64,000 nt of DNA, taken from NCBI RefSeq assembly GCF_000328665.1, contig NC_019977.1, forward strand, positions 1,728,011-1,792,010, in the 5' to 3' direction. A program made the translations under genes and the position numbers. Shown here piece after piece: positions 54,720 through 62,968 of the stretch. Source of the stretch: Methanomethylovorans hollandica DSM 15978 (GTDB lineage: Archaea > Halobacteriota > Methanosarcinia > Methanosarcinales > Methanosarcinaceae). The notes below the pieces were generated by a model. It was not told the DNA's origin. It worked only from the letters and a program-made list of their open reading frames with translations, and made no database searches. Within the stretch, counting starts at the first letter, position 1. Every line of letters starts with the position of its first letter.

Positions 54720-55368
54720 ATTGACCCTCTTTTTTGGAATTAATGAAGATAATAAGCATTGCTGGTATAAAGGTATAGATGTAAAATATAAAATAAAATA
54801 AAAAAAAGAATGCTTTGCTGTATGTTGAAGCTTACTCTAACTGCACCCTAACAAAGTGTAAGATCAATGATCGTCGTTACTGGGACTGTAAGGGATGAAA
54901 TCAGATAAATGCTGTTGCTTCTGATATCAATACTATATTTAGATCTTTTAATCAATTCAACAATTTGTAAAAATTTGAAGATTTCATTGTTTTTTTATTG
55001 ATTTTCCTTCCTTAATCCTTCCAAAACCAAATAGCACAAATTGCTCTTATTGCGATGCAATGCAACAACATCTAGCAAGACCCATAAATCGGAACAATGA
55101 AATGTGCCACCCAATCAGGTGGATACAATCCATACTTAATATATAATTATTGCAATATGAATATAAGTGTATATATATAACATGTGGCTCGCGCACCCAC
55201 TTAACAGGTTGCAGTGGCCTTCCCATTATAACGATTATTATAAAAATACACTTCACTATAGATGATTTTATATATATGTACTTACATCCCCATATTCAGA
55301 ACATAGAACTAAAAAGAATAAGTCTGTAGTTGATTGGAACAGGTACAAAATAAAATAGAGTGATTCAA
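54720..55368. other. 649-nt AT-rich intergenic region
   Basis: A/T tracts, the promoter of the M42 gene on the left, and a TATA-like run TTTTATATATATG near 55268-55278. A 69-codon minus-strand frame (55047-55256) has no SD and mixed composition and is not called. No RNA gene could be supported. Confidence 0.6.
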
Positions 55369-55506
55369 ATGGAACTTATCGAGGTAAAGTGTGTTGTGTG
55401 TGGAGCCCCCATCTATGTTTATGAAGAATACATCAAAGAAAACATGTACTGTACCATACATTGTTTGAATATTTCTATTAGCTCTGAAAAAGAGCAAATT
55501 GTCTAA
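55369..55506 (+). CDS. 45-residue zinc-binding microprotein
   Basis: ATG preceded by GAGTGAT. Cys8, Cys11, Cys28 and Cys32 (VKCVVCGAPIYVYEEY and MYCTIHCLN) form a likely single zinc site, and the sequence has normal coding composition. Similar short CxxC proteins are common in methanogens, usually of unknown role. It sits alone between the M42 gene and the sugar cluster. Confidence 0.7.
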   Translation: MELIEVKCVVCGAPIYVYEEYIKENMYCTIHCLNISISSEKEQIV

Positions 55507-55648
55507 ATGAATAATTCATGTTTTTAACTTCATATTATAATTATTCAAATATTCTGCTAAATGATAAGAGATCGCTTTTTTGTCAATTAATCTATACCTT
55601 ATAGATATTCGAATATTATATATCTCATAAATGTCTACTGAAAGTAAC

Positions 55649-56560
55649 ATGCAAAGAATACTTATCACCGGAGGATTAGGACAAGTAGGTAGTTACCTAG
55701 TGGATGCATTGCACGAAAAAGCGGAAGTCACAGTGCTGGATAATTTTTCATCCACTACAAGGGAAACTGTACCTCGGGAAATCAGCATAATAAAAGGTGA
55801 TGTTCGAGACAGGATAGCTGCAGACCTTGTAAAACAAAACGACATTATTATCCATACTGCAGCCCAGATCAGCGTCACAGCCTCGATGGAAGACCCACTG
55901 TCCGATGCACATAACAACGTATTCGGCACCCTCAACCTGCTTGAGGCAGCCCGTAGGTCCCCGACATCCAAGTTTGTCTACATAAGTTCAGCAGCCGTAT
56001 ACGGCGATCCTCTTTATACACCTATCACCGAGTCCCATCCCCAAGACCCGCTTTCTCCATATGGTACCAGCAAACTGAGCGGAGAAAAATATTGTATGAT
56101 GTACCATAAGGCCTTCGGTCTGCCTTCCTGCTGTATCCGTCCCTTTAATATTTACAGCCCCAGGCAGGATCCGGATAATCCGTATTCTGGCGTAATATCA
56201 CGTTTCATTGACAAAGCCAGGACAAAACAAAGTCCTGTGATCTTCGGAGATGGTAACCAGACCCGGGATTTCATCTCCGTTCACGATATAGTGGATATGA
56301 TAATGCTACTCCTTGAAAACGAGGAGGCTAACGGCCAGGTGTTCAATGCAGGCACCGGCAACAGTACCACTGTAAGCGAGCTTGCACACATGATCCTGGA
56401 CATATTCGGCGTGGATGTTCCGGTGCAATACATGCCGGAAAGACCCGGAGACATCAAATATAGTTGTTCTGACATATCCAAAGCAAGGGAGATACTTGGA
56501 TTTGAACCAAAGGTGCTACTAAGAGAAGGACTAATGGAATTTGAAGAGATAAAAACATAA
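55649..56560 (+). CDS. NAD-dependent nucleotide-sugar epimerase/dehydratase (GalE-like)
   Basis: Extended SDR enzyme acting on UDP-sugars, about 303 residues. Seen: Rossmann GGLGQVGSYLVDAL, HTAAQISVTASMEDP, YISSAAVYGDP, and the catalytic YGTSKLSGEKYC (Y-x3-K), followed by NIYSPRQDPDNPYSGVISRFI and GDGNQTRDFISVHDIV. The frame opens at 55631, but a TATA box at 55616-55624 would start transcription near 55643-55646, so ATG 55649 (nearly leaderless) is preferred. Likely UDP-glucose or UDP-GlcNAc 4-epimerase; divergent from the rest of the cluster. Confidence 0.88.
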   Translation: MQRILITGGLGQVGSYLVDALHEKAEVTVLDNFSSTTRETVPREISIIKGDVRDRIAADLVKQNDIIIHTAAQISVTASMEDPLSDAHNNVFGTLNLLEAARRSPTSKFVYISSAAVYGDPLYTPITESHPQDPLSPYGTSKLSGEKYCMMYHKAFGLPSCCIRPFNIYSPRQDPDNPYSGVISRFIDKARTKQSPVIFGDGNQTRDFISVHDIVDMIMLLLENEEANGQVFNAGTGNSTTVSELAHMILDIFGVDVPVQYMPERPGDIKYSCSDISKAREILGFEPKVLLREGLMEFEEIKT

Positions 56561-56613
56561 GACAATTGGATTTGTGCTCAATTAAAAAATGTAAAAGAGA
56601 AAAAGGAGACAGC

Positions 56614-58053
56614 TCACTTCAGAGAGTGACTGTTCTTATCTCCTCTGCCTATTCCCTTGTACACAAAACCTGCATTAATGAACTTATCAGGGTCCACCAC
56701 ATTGCGGCCATCGATGATTACCGGCTGTTTCTTTCCCATCTTCTGTTTGATCTGTTCAGGGGTCAGTTCGAAATACTGTTTATGCCCGGTGAAGATAACG
56801 ACCACATCGGCTCCTGTCAGCACCTTATCAATATTAGCATGTATATCTATGCCAGGGTAGTGGACGACGTGAGGATCCTGGACATTTATTTCACAGCCTG
56901 CCTGTAGCACCATATCCCTGTATGTTTCTGAAGGTGGGTTACGGGCGTCGTCGGAGTCGTTTAGGAATGCCCAGCCTAACATAGCTATCTTGATGCCTTT
57001 GGGCTTTTTACCGACCCTTTCCAGAGCCTTAACAGTGAGGTTGAACATATGCTTTGGCATAAAGTCATTGACCCTTCTGGCAAGCACATAGATAGATTCG
57101 GCATTCTCGGGATAGTCCAGAGGTTCTATACCAAGGGTGACACCGCGTTCCAGATGGTAGGTATCCTTAGTCAAACAATGTCCGCCAACACCTGCTCCGG
57201 GATACAGAATAGCCCGTGTGATACCTTCGCCTTTAAGGCTTGCAATACCGGCACGTACATCATATACATTTATGCCCATGGCCTCACAGTAAAGCGCAAG
57301 CTGGTTCACAGCTGCTATCTGCAGGTCTCTGAAAGTGTTCTCAGCAGTCTTGGTGACCTCTGCAGCAGTAGCTGTCATGGGTATTATCTTACCCTTCGTA
57401 AGCACGGGGGTATATAGCTCAGCTGCACGTCGGGTACAGACATCATCAATTCCGCCTACTATCCTATCATGTTCCCTGATGTTCTGCAAAAGCCTTCCGA
57501 CCATTACCCTCTCCGGTGCATGCGCCAGTGCGAAATCCTCGCCTGCAACAAGACCAGATTCCTTTTCCAGGATCTCCCTTGCCATACCTACGGTGGTACC
57601 AGGAGTAATAGTGGATTCAAGTACCACAAGCATGCCTTTCCTGAGATTCTTACCAACGTTCTGTATACCTTCGATTAGTGCGGTAAAGTCCGGCAAGAGG
57701 CTTTTGGGGTCCTCAAAAGGTGTCTGTATAGCTAATGTAACAGCGTCAAGCTCGCTGATCCTTGAAAAATCAGATGTGCAGGTGAACTTGCCTGCCTTTA
57801 CTACATTCTGCAGCAGGCCTTCAAGTCCTGGCTCTTCGCCTTTAAGAGGACTTTCACCTTTGTTAAGCATATCGATCTTATATCCGGAAGAGGATGAAGC
57901 TCGCTGGAACCCCAGCACATGATCAAAACACGGGGCATCTGCAAACAGTGCAGCTGCAGGTATACCCACATATCCCATACCGATAACACCTATTTTCTTG
58001 ATCGGCCCTTTCTCAGTAAGGATCTTTATTAATTTCTCGCTCATTGTGATCAC
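56614..58053 (-). CDS. UDP-N-acetylhexosamine 6-dehydrogenase (WbpA/WecC-like)
   Basis: NAD-dependent enzyme that oxidises the 6-OH of a UDP-HexNAc to the uronic acid. Seen: VIGMGYVGIPAAALFADAP, LAIQTPFEDPKSL, ESTITPGTT, APERVMVGR, the catalytic PGAGVGGHCLTKD, and TKTAENTFRDLQIA. At 479 residues it is slightly long (family about 430-440) because of the N-terminal 20 residues and an extra loop near 48-60 (QRASSSSGYKIDML). Codirectional with the WbpB-, WbpE- and WbpD-like genes, so it likely makes UDP-GlcNAcA for them. GTG 58053 and ATG 58044 are both possible starts. Confidence 0.9.
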   Translation of the reverse strand: MITMSEKLIKILTEKGPIKKIGVIGMGYVGIPAAALFADAPCFDHVLGFQRASSSSGYKIDMLNKGESPLKGEEPGLEGLLQNVVKAGKFTCTSDFSRISELDAVTLAIQTPFEDPKSLLPDFTALIEGIQNVGKNLRKGMLVVLESTITPGTTVGMAREILEKESGLVAGEDFALAHAPERVMVGRLLQNIREHDRIVGGIDDVCTRRAAELYTPVLTKGKIIPMTATAAEVTKTAENTFRDLQIAAVNQLALYCEAMGINVYDVRAGIASLKGEGITRAILYPGAGVGGHCLTKDTYHLERGVTLGIEPLDYPENAESIYVLARRVNDFMPKHMFNLTVKALERVGKKPKGIKIAMLGWAFLNDSDDARNPPSETYRDMVLQAGCEINVQDPHVVHYPGIDIHANIDKVLTGADVVVIFTGHKQYFELTPEQIKQKMGKKQPVIIDGRNVVDPDKFINAGFVYKGIGRGDKNSHSLK

Positions 58054-58069
58054 TTTATTTAGTTTAGTA

Positions 58070-59002
58070 TTATATGTCTACCACTTTTTCTTCATGATAT
58101 GATGTAATAGCAGCCATACATGCCTCAAGGGCATGTTTTCCATCCTCGCCATTAGGATGCGGATACTCGTTATTGGCAACACACCGCACAAAGTATTGAA
58201 GTTCATTGAGTAAAGGCTCTTTCGGCTCAACCTTTGCCTCACGTACCCATTCCTTATCGTGGAGCACAACAGATTGTTTCAGATAATCAAGATATGCAAC
58301 ACCCTCAACACCCACTGCAGTAAGAGTGCGTACTTTGTGTGGCGTCAGCCAGTTAACATCCACAAGACCTGAATATTCATGATCGAAGCGTAGGTGTATA
58401 GATGCATGGTCCTCAGAAGAATGAATGTTTGCCCCTGCAATCGTGTAGACCTGGTCGATCTTCTTACCATACAGATAAGAAATAATATCTACATCATGCA
58501 CACCAATGTCCAGAATAACACCTACATCCCTTATCCTGGGGTTATAGGCACCTACTCTCCTTGTGGACATGGATACGATCTTTCCCAATAATCCTGACTC
58601 GATGATCTGCTTGAGCCTGATGACAGCCGGATTGAACCTTTCGATATGCCCTACCATGAGCATCAATCCCTTTTCTTTGGCAGCCTTTATCATCAGATCC
58701 GCATTTTCGAGGGTGTCTGCAATAGGCTTTTCCACAAGGACATTAACTCCGGCATCCAGAGCATCCAATGTTACGTCTTTATGCATTTTGGTGGGAACCA
58801 CAATGCTCACTGCATCCAGGCCCTGGGACAGCAGCTTCTTATAATCTGTATAAGCTGTTGTCTTGAAAGTGTGTGCAAGCTCTTCTACAAGTGCCTGGTT
58901 CACATCAGAGATACCAACCAACTCGACGCCTTCCATTTCACTGTAGATCCTCACATGGTTCTTTCCCATGGAACCTACACCAATTACTCCTACTCTTATC
59001 AT
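58070..59002 (-). CDS. Gfo/Idh/MocA dehydrogenase, probable UDP-GlcNAcA 3-dehydrogenase (WbpB-like)
   Basis: 310-residue NAD-linked oxidoreductase. Seen: GVIGVGSMGKNHVRIYSEM, the second-strand acidic residue region ELVGISDVN, VLVEKPIADTLENADLMI with the EKP active-site lysine, and DIGVHDVDIISYL. By analogy with the Pseudomonas and methanogen wbp pathways it would oxidise C3 of UDP-GlcNAcA so the DegT enzyme can aminate it. Only 3 nt separate it from that aminotransferase gene. Confidence 0.87.
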   Translation of the reverse strand: MIRVGVIGVGSMGKNHVRIYSEMEGVELVGISDVNQALVEELAHTFKTTAYTDYKKLLSQGLDAVSIVVPTKMHKDVTLDALDAGVNVLVEKPIADTLENADLMIKAAKEKGLMLMVGHIERFNPAVIRLKQIIESGLLGKIVSMSTRRVGAYNPRIRDVGVILDIGVHDVDIISYLYGKKIDQVYTIAGANIHSSEDHASIHLRFDHEYSGLVDVNWLTPHKVRTLTAVGVEGVAYLDYLKQSVVLHDKEWVREAKVEPKEPLLNELQYFVRCVANNEYPHPNGEDGKHALEACMAAITSYHEEKVVDI

Positions 59003-59005
59003 ATC

Positions 59006-60085
59006 TTACCTCTGGGCCCATTCCTTTATCGATGCAATGACAGTGTTGATATCAACATCTGATAACGCCGGATGCACAGGTACAGACAGGACTTCGCTGG
59101 CTGCCTTTTCACTGTTAGGGTAACTTCCTGTATAACCCATTTCCTTGTACAAAGGCTGCTGGTGTATACAAAGGGGATAATATGTACCTGTTCCGATATC
59201 CTTCTGCTGAAGAGCATCACGCAGTGAATCCCTGTGATCGGTACGGACAGTATACTGGTGGTACACGTGTAAACAATTTTCTTTCTCCACTGGTAATATA
59301 ATGTTCTTTGTGCCTTTAAGGCCCATAGAGAGCTTGCTGGCATTCTTCCTTCTCTTTTCGGTGAACTCGTCAAGTCTTCCCATTTGCACGATACCTATAG
59401 CAGCAGAAATGTCGGTCATACGGAAATTATAGCCTATCATCTCATGCAGATAGCGCTGTTTAGAACCATGTGCCCTGAGCATACGTGAGCGAGCTGCAAT
59501 GTCCGGATCATCGGTGGTGATGATACCACCTTCACTGGTGGTCATATTCTTGGTAGGATAGAAGCTGAAAGTACCGGTTCCGAAAGAGCCGACCTTCTTG
59601 CCTTTGTATGTTGCACCATGAGCCTGACAGGCATCCTCTATCACAAGAAGGTTATGATCCTCGGCTATCTCCATGATCGCATCCATGTCAGCAGCGTGGC
59701 CGTAAAGATGTACAGGCATTATTGCCTTTGTACGACTGGTGATCATCTCATGGACCTGGTCCGCAGAGATAATATAAGTATCAGGTTCGATGTCAGCAAA
59801 AACAGGTTTCGCACCAGTGTAAACAATAGAATTGGCAGTAGCTACAAAACTGAAGGGTGAAGTGATCACTTCGTCTCCTTTGCCTATGCCATGAGCCATC
59901 AATGCTACGTGCAATGCGGCCGTTCCTGAATTAACGGCTACAGCATGGTCAACTCCGATATACTCTGCAAAGGCCTGCTCGAACTGGGCCACCCTTGGCC
60001 CTTCAGCTATTACCCCTGAACGCAGCACGGCGGTGACGGCCTCGATCTCCGCTTCGTCAAGATAGGGTTTTGCGATGGTTATCAT
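59006..60085 (-). CDS. DegT/DnrJ/EryC1 sugar aminotransferase (WbpE-like)
   Basis: PLP-dependent transaminase on nucleotide-sugar ketones, 359 residues. Seen: AVNSGTAALHVALMAHGIGKGDEVITSPFSFVAT, VIEDACQAHGATYKGKKVGSFG, and the PLP lysine in SFYPTKNMTTSEGGIITT. It would place the 3-amino group on UDP-GlcNAcA. Between the acetyltransferase and dehydrogenase genes with short gaps, indicating one operon. Confidence 0.9.
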   Translation of the reverse strand: MITIAKPYLDEAEIEAVTAVLRSGVIAEGPRVAQFEQAFAEYIGVDHAVAVNSGTAALHVALMAHGIGKGDEVITSPFSFVATANSIVYTGAKPVFADIEPDTYIISADQVHEMITSRTKAIMPVHLYGHAADMDAIMEIAEDHNLLVIEDACQAHGATYKGKKVGSFGTGTFSFYPTKNMTTSEGGIITTDDPDIAARSRMLRAHGSKQRYLHEMIGYNFRMTDISAAIGIVQMGRLDEFTEKRRKNASKLSMGLKGTKNIILPVEKENCLHVYHQYTVRTDHRDSLRDALQQKDIGTGTYYPLCIHQQPLYKEMGYTGSYPNSEKAASEVLSVPVHPALSDVDINTVIASIKEWAQR

Positions 60086-60129
60086 TATATACCTCTTTAA
60101 GAACTATAACTAGAACAATAGACCTATAT

Positions 60130-60822
60130 TTATATTTTATTCAATTGTCTAAGCTTCTCCGGCAGTTCGGTTATTTTTGCAGGGCAGCCAATGGCAAGTT
60201 TCCATGGGGGCACATCTTTCGTAACCAGGGCCCCGGCGGCTACCATTGCTCCTTCTCCGATCTCCACTCCCGGAATCAGAGTGGCATTAGCACCAATAGA
60301 TGCACCTTTACACAATGTCGGTCCATCAGCTATGTATTCACCTCTGATAGGATATTTATCATTCGCAAGTACTGCACATGGACCGATAAATACGTTATCT
60401 TCTATAGTGACATGAGTAGGAATGTAAACGTTGCCCTGAATACTCACATTGTTACCGATTTTTACATTGCCATCTATGATCACGTTAGTACCCACAAGTA
60501 CACTGTTGCCAATTGAAGTATTTTCCCGTACCATAGCATTGTGACCTGTTTTGAAACTGTTTCCTGTTTTCACGCTACTGAAGATAGTCGTACCTGCACG
60601 GATGAAAGACTCTCTGCCAATGATGGCACCTGGGTAATCATAATCCTCGATCTCAAGTCCCTGTTTAATGATCTCCATCAATACACGATGTTCCGGGTAG
60701 CCCAATGTGACGTTTTCCATAACTACAGTCCCTTCACCTACTGAAGTTCGTCCATAGAGCTTTGAGCTACGGTGTATACTTATATTATCTCCCATTAGTA
60801 TCCTCTTCTGATCTTTGAGCAT
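60130..60822 (-). CDS. Left-handed beta-helix acetyltransferase (WbpD-like)
   Basis: 230-residue acyltransferase with hexapeptide repeats (SVLVGTNVIIDGNVKIGNNVSIQGNV-type turns, then VTIEDNVFIGPCAVLANDKYP) and the closing IGEGAMVAAGALVTKDVPPWKLAIGCPAK. It would acetylate the 3-amino group to give UDP-2,3-diacetamido-glucuronic acid. First gene of the minus-strand sugar operon. Its start has no clear SD; a TATA-like TATATTTTAG lies upstream. Confidence 0.88.
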   Translation of the reverse strand: MLKDQKRILMGDNISIHRSSKLYGRTSVGEGTVVMENVTLGYPEHRVLMEIIKQGLEIEDYDYPGAIIGRESFIRAGTTIFSSVKTGNSFKTGHNAMVRENTSIGNSVLVGTNVIIDGNVKIGNNVSIQGNVYIPTHVTIEDNVFIGPCAVLANDKYPIRGEYIADGPTLCKGASIGANATLIPGVEIGEGAMVAAGALVTKDVPPWKLAIGCPAKITELPEKLRQLNKI

Positions 60823-60877
60823 AAATATATTTTAGATAGAATGATATAATTTACATATATAAAGGTTGCAACATGTT

Positions 60878-61429
60878 TCATAGCTTAACAGTCCCAGATA
60901 TGACATATAATAGATATTTCTGTCGCAGGTATCGGATGTTCAGGAACAGCAAGACCATAAAACCTGTTACCTCGGAGATGAAAACATAATCAAGGGAAGG
61001 AGTATACGCATATGTAAATAGTATCTGAAAATAATCAAGGGCACCACCATAAGTTCCTGGATTACTCGGGAAATGCCATCCCATAAGAGGCCAGAACAGT
61101 GTTGCCGGTGTTTCCCACATATTGTCCGCTATCAGATGACAGAAACTGGCAGCTGAGAGGAACATGAATCGTATATCATTTTTTCTCTTCCACAAATAGA
61201 AGGAAACGCTGCAGAGAAACACGAAGAACAGCAAAGTATGTGCAAATATCCGACCATTGTCTATAGTTTCTGAAAAAATTACCCTTCCTATTGGCTTGTC
61301 GATAAGATCAGGTAACATAGAGCCAAGGGTCACACCTACATAACTAATGCGACCTTTCAAAACTGGAATTTTATGCTCCAGAAGCTTGAAAAGACCCAAA
61401 GTAATTCCTAAATGGCCGAAGATGAACAT
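60878..61429 (-). CDS. YdjM/DUF457-type membrane-bound metal-dependent hydrolase
   Basis: 183-residue integral-membrane protein related to the LexA-binding inner-membrane YdjM family. Seen: GHLGITLGL, GSMLPDLIDKPIGR, FAHTLLFFVF, CHLIADNMWETPATLFWPLMGWHF, with several His and Asp that could bind metal, and about four or five hydrophobic helices. Role unknown; its location between the sugar operon and the amidotransferase gene suggests an envelope function but is not proof. Confidence 0.82.
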   Translation of the reverse strand: MFIFGHLGITLGLFKLLEHKIPVLKGRISYVGVTLGSMLPDLIDKPIGRVIFSETIDNGRIFAHTLLFFVFLCSVSFYLWKRKNDIRFMFLSAASFCHLIADNMWETPATLFWPLMGWHFPSNPGTYGGALDYFQILFTYAYTPSLDYVFISEVTGFMVLLFLNIRYLRQKYLLYVISGTVKL

Positions 61430-61553
61430 CGTATTAATATAATATTCAAATATAAATACGTTTATGCCTTATCGAGCTGTAAATATAATTCCCTTTTAGT
61501 TTAAAAAGGGAATGAAGAGTAAATATTTAACAGGCAAGAGCATCTAAAGAGGA

Positions 61554-62696
61554 CTATTTTCGTAACTTACGATAGATTTTCCAATGAAAAGGCTCTTCTT
61601 TTCGGTATTTTTTGATCTTTGTCCAATCGCTCACCTGTGCGATAAATTCCTCTTTGGACATGCCAATCTGCTGCAAGAACATATCTAGACCCTGAACAGC
61701 CTCCGGATTTTCTGCTTTCTCCAATTCTAATTCAAGAGCTTTTTCTCTTGTCATTTGTCCTAATCTTATTAGGTTGCTGTGATAGAAAGTAGACCCTGTA
61801 ACCTCCGGGAATTTAATAGCGTGTATGTAGAAAGGAATCTCATGCAGAAAACAATCTGTATGTTCAAAGGTCTCCCCGGCTTTTTTCCAGCCCATTTCAC
61901 GTTGTATCGTCTCAAGGATCTCTGTATAATTAGAATCCAGATAATCATATATCCCCACATAGCCCGGAGTGATATGAGCAGGGACGAATTTGTCTTTGAT
62001 GCCCATGAGATTAAGTGCAGCACTTATATAAGACTTATAACCTGCTTTTGCTTCATGCCCCAATAAAGGGGAACAGCTCTTTTCAGCTTCAGTACCTTTA
62101 CATGCATTCTGAAAAACAGTAAGTTCGCCACTTTGAAAAAGCTCGGGAAAACCACTGAGATAGGAAATTCTCCGCCCATTTCCTGTTATTACAATAGGTA
62201 TATTGAAAGCCTTAAGAGGAAAATAACTTACTAATCCTATACCTCGCATGCAGGGAATACATACATGACCACAACTCATAATGAAATGTTTATAGAGTTC
62301 AAGCATTGTTTTCGGATTTATGGCATAATATATATGATCTGCTTTTGTGGCATTTAGTGCATTTTTTATGTTCAGTCTTGCATAGTCTGATAAAAAACCA
62401 TTGTCAAAAGTGATACACAGGCATTTAAGATTGTAGATCTTATCACAAACATAAAGTGCATATGTGCTGTCCTTACCTCCACTCAGGGGGACAAGGCAAT
62501 CGTATTCAGAATTGAGTTTCTTTATCTTTTCAACAATTTGTTCGAATTGTTTTTTCTTAAATTCTTTTTTAATATCCCAATCACCAAATGATCGGTCAAA
62601 ATTGTTACAGTAATTACATACACCCCTCTCATCAAGCTTTACGCTTGGCAAACTGGCCGGCAGGATGCATCGGGAACATCTTAAGATCTCTTCCAA
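61554..62696 (-). CDS. N-acetyl sugar amidotransferase (WbpG/PseA-like)
   Basis: ATP-dependent PP-loop enzyme, 380 residues, that converts a sugar N-acetyl group to an acetamidino group using ammonia. Seen: N-terminal CSRCILPASLPSVKLDERGVCNYC (two CxxC pairs), PP-loop VPLSGGKDSTYALYV, FDNGFLSDYA, and CGHVCIPCMRG. Start TTG 62696 has GGAGGT 7 nt upstream. Known relatives work with HisF/HisH-like glutaminase subunits, not visible here. With the diacetamido-uronate genes, it suggests an amidino-sugar like that in methanogen N-glycans. Confidence 0.88.
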   Translation of the reverse strand: MEEILRCSRCILPASLPSVKLDERGVCNYCNNFDRSFGDWDIKKEFKKKQFEQIVEKIKKLNSEYDCLVPLSGGKDSTYALYVCDKIYNLKCLCITFDNGFLSDYARLNIKNALNATKADHIYYAINPKTMLELYKHFIMSCGHVCIPCMRGIGLVSYFPLKAFNIPIVITGNGRRISYLSGFPELFQSGELTVFQNACKGTEAEKSCSPLLGHEAKAGYKSYISAALNLMGIKDKFVPAHITPGYVGIYDYLDSNYTEILETIQREMGWKKAGETFEHTDCFLHEIPFYIHAIKFPEVTGSTFYHSNLIRLGQMTREKALELELEKAENPEAVQGLDMFLQQIGMSKEEFIAQVSDWTKIKKYRKEEPFHWKIYRKLRK

Positions 62697-62968
62697 TCAG
62701 ATACCTCCATGGAAAAAAATTAGTAGAAAAACTATGAACGACTAAGAGAGATATAATTTTCCATATACGATGTACTGGAACTACAATTTTACACAAACAT
62801 TATATTCTGAATATTGACCAACCTTAGATATAATGACGGAATAATCCCGGCTCAGATATTACCTCCGAAGATTCAGATTTTTTTATTTTGAATACATAAC
62901 CTCAATATCTGCTCCAGCCAACCTATGAGTAAATTTAAAAAGGACATGGAGTCTAAAAAAGTATAACT
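62697..62968. other. 272-nt divergent intergenic region
   Basis: Contains the SD (62704-62709) of the amidotransferase gene and a plus-strand TATA-like TAAATTTAAAAAGG near 62931-62944 for the next gene. No ORF or RNA is supported. Confidence 0.6.

Noticed and set aside
55047-55256. 69-codon minus-strand ORF (MKCIFIIIVIMGRPLQPVKW...)
   Set aside because: No SD, mixed hydrophobic and cysteine-rich composition in AT-rich DNA, no recognised domain.
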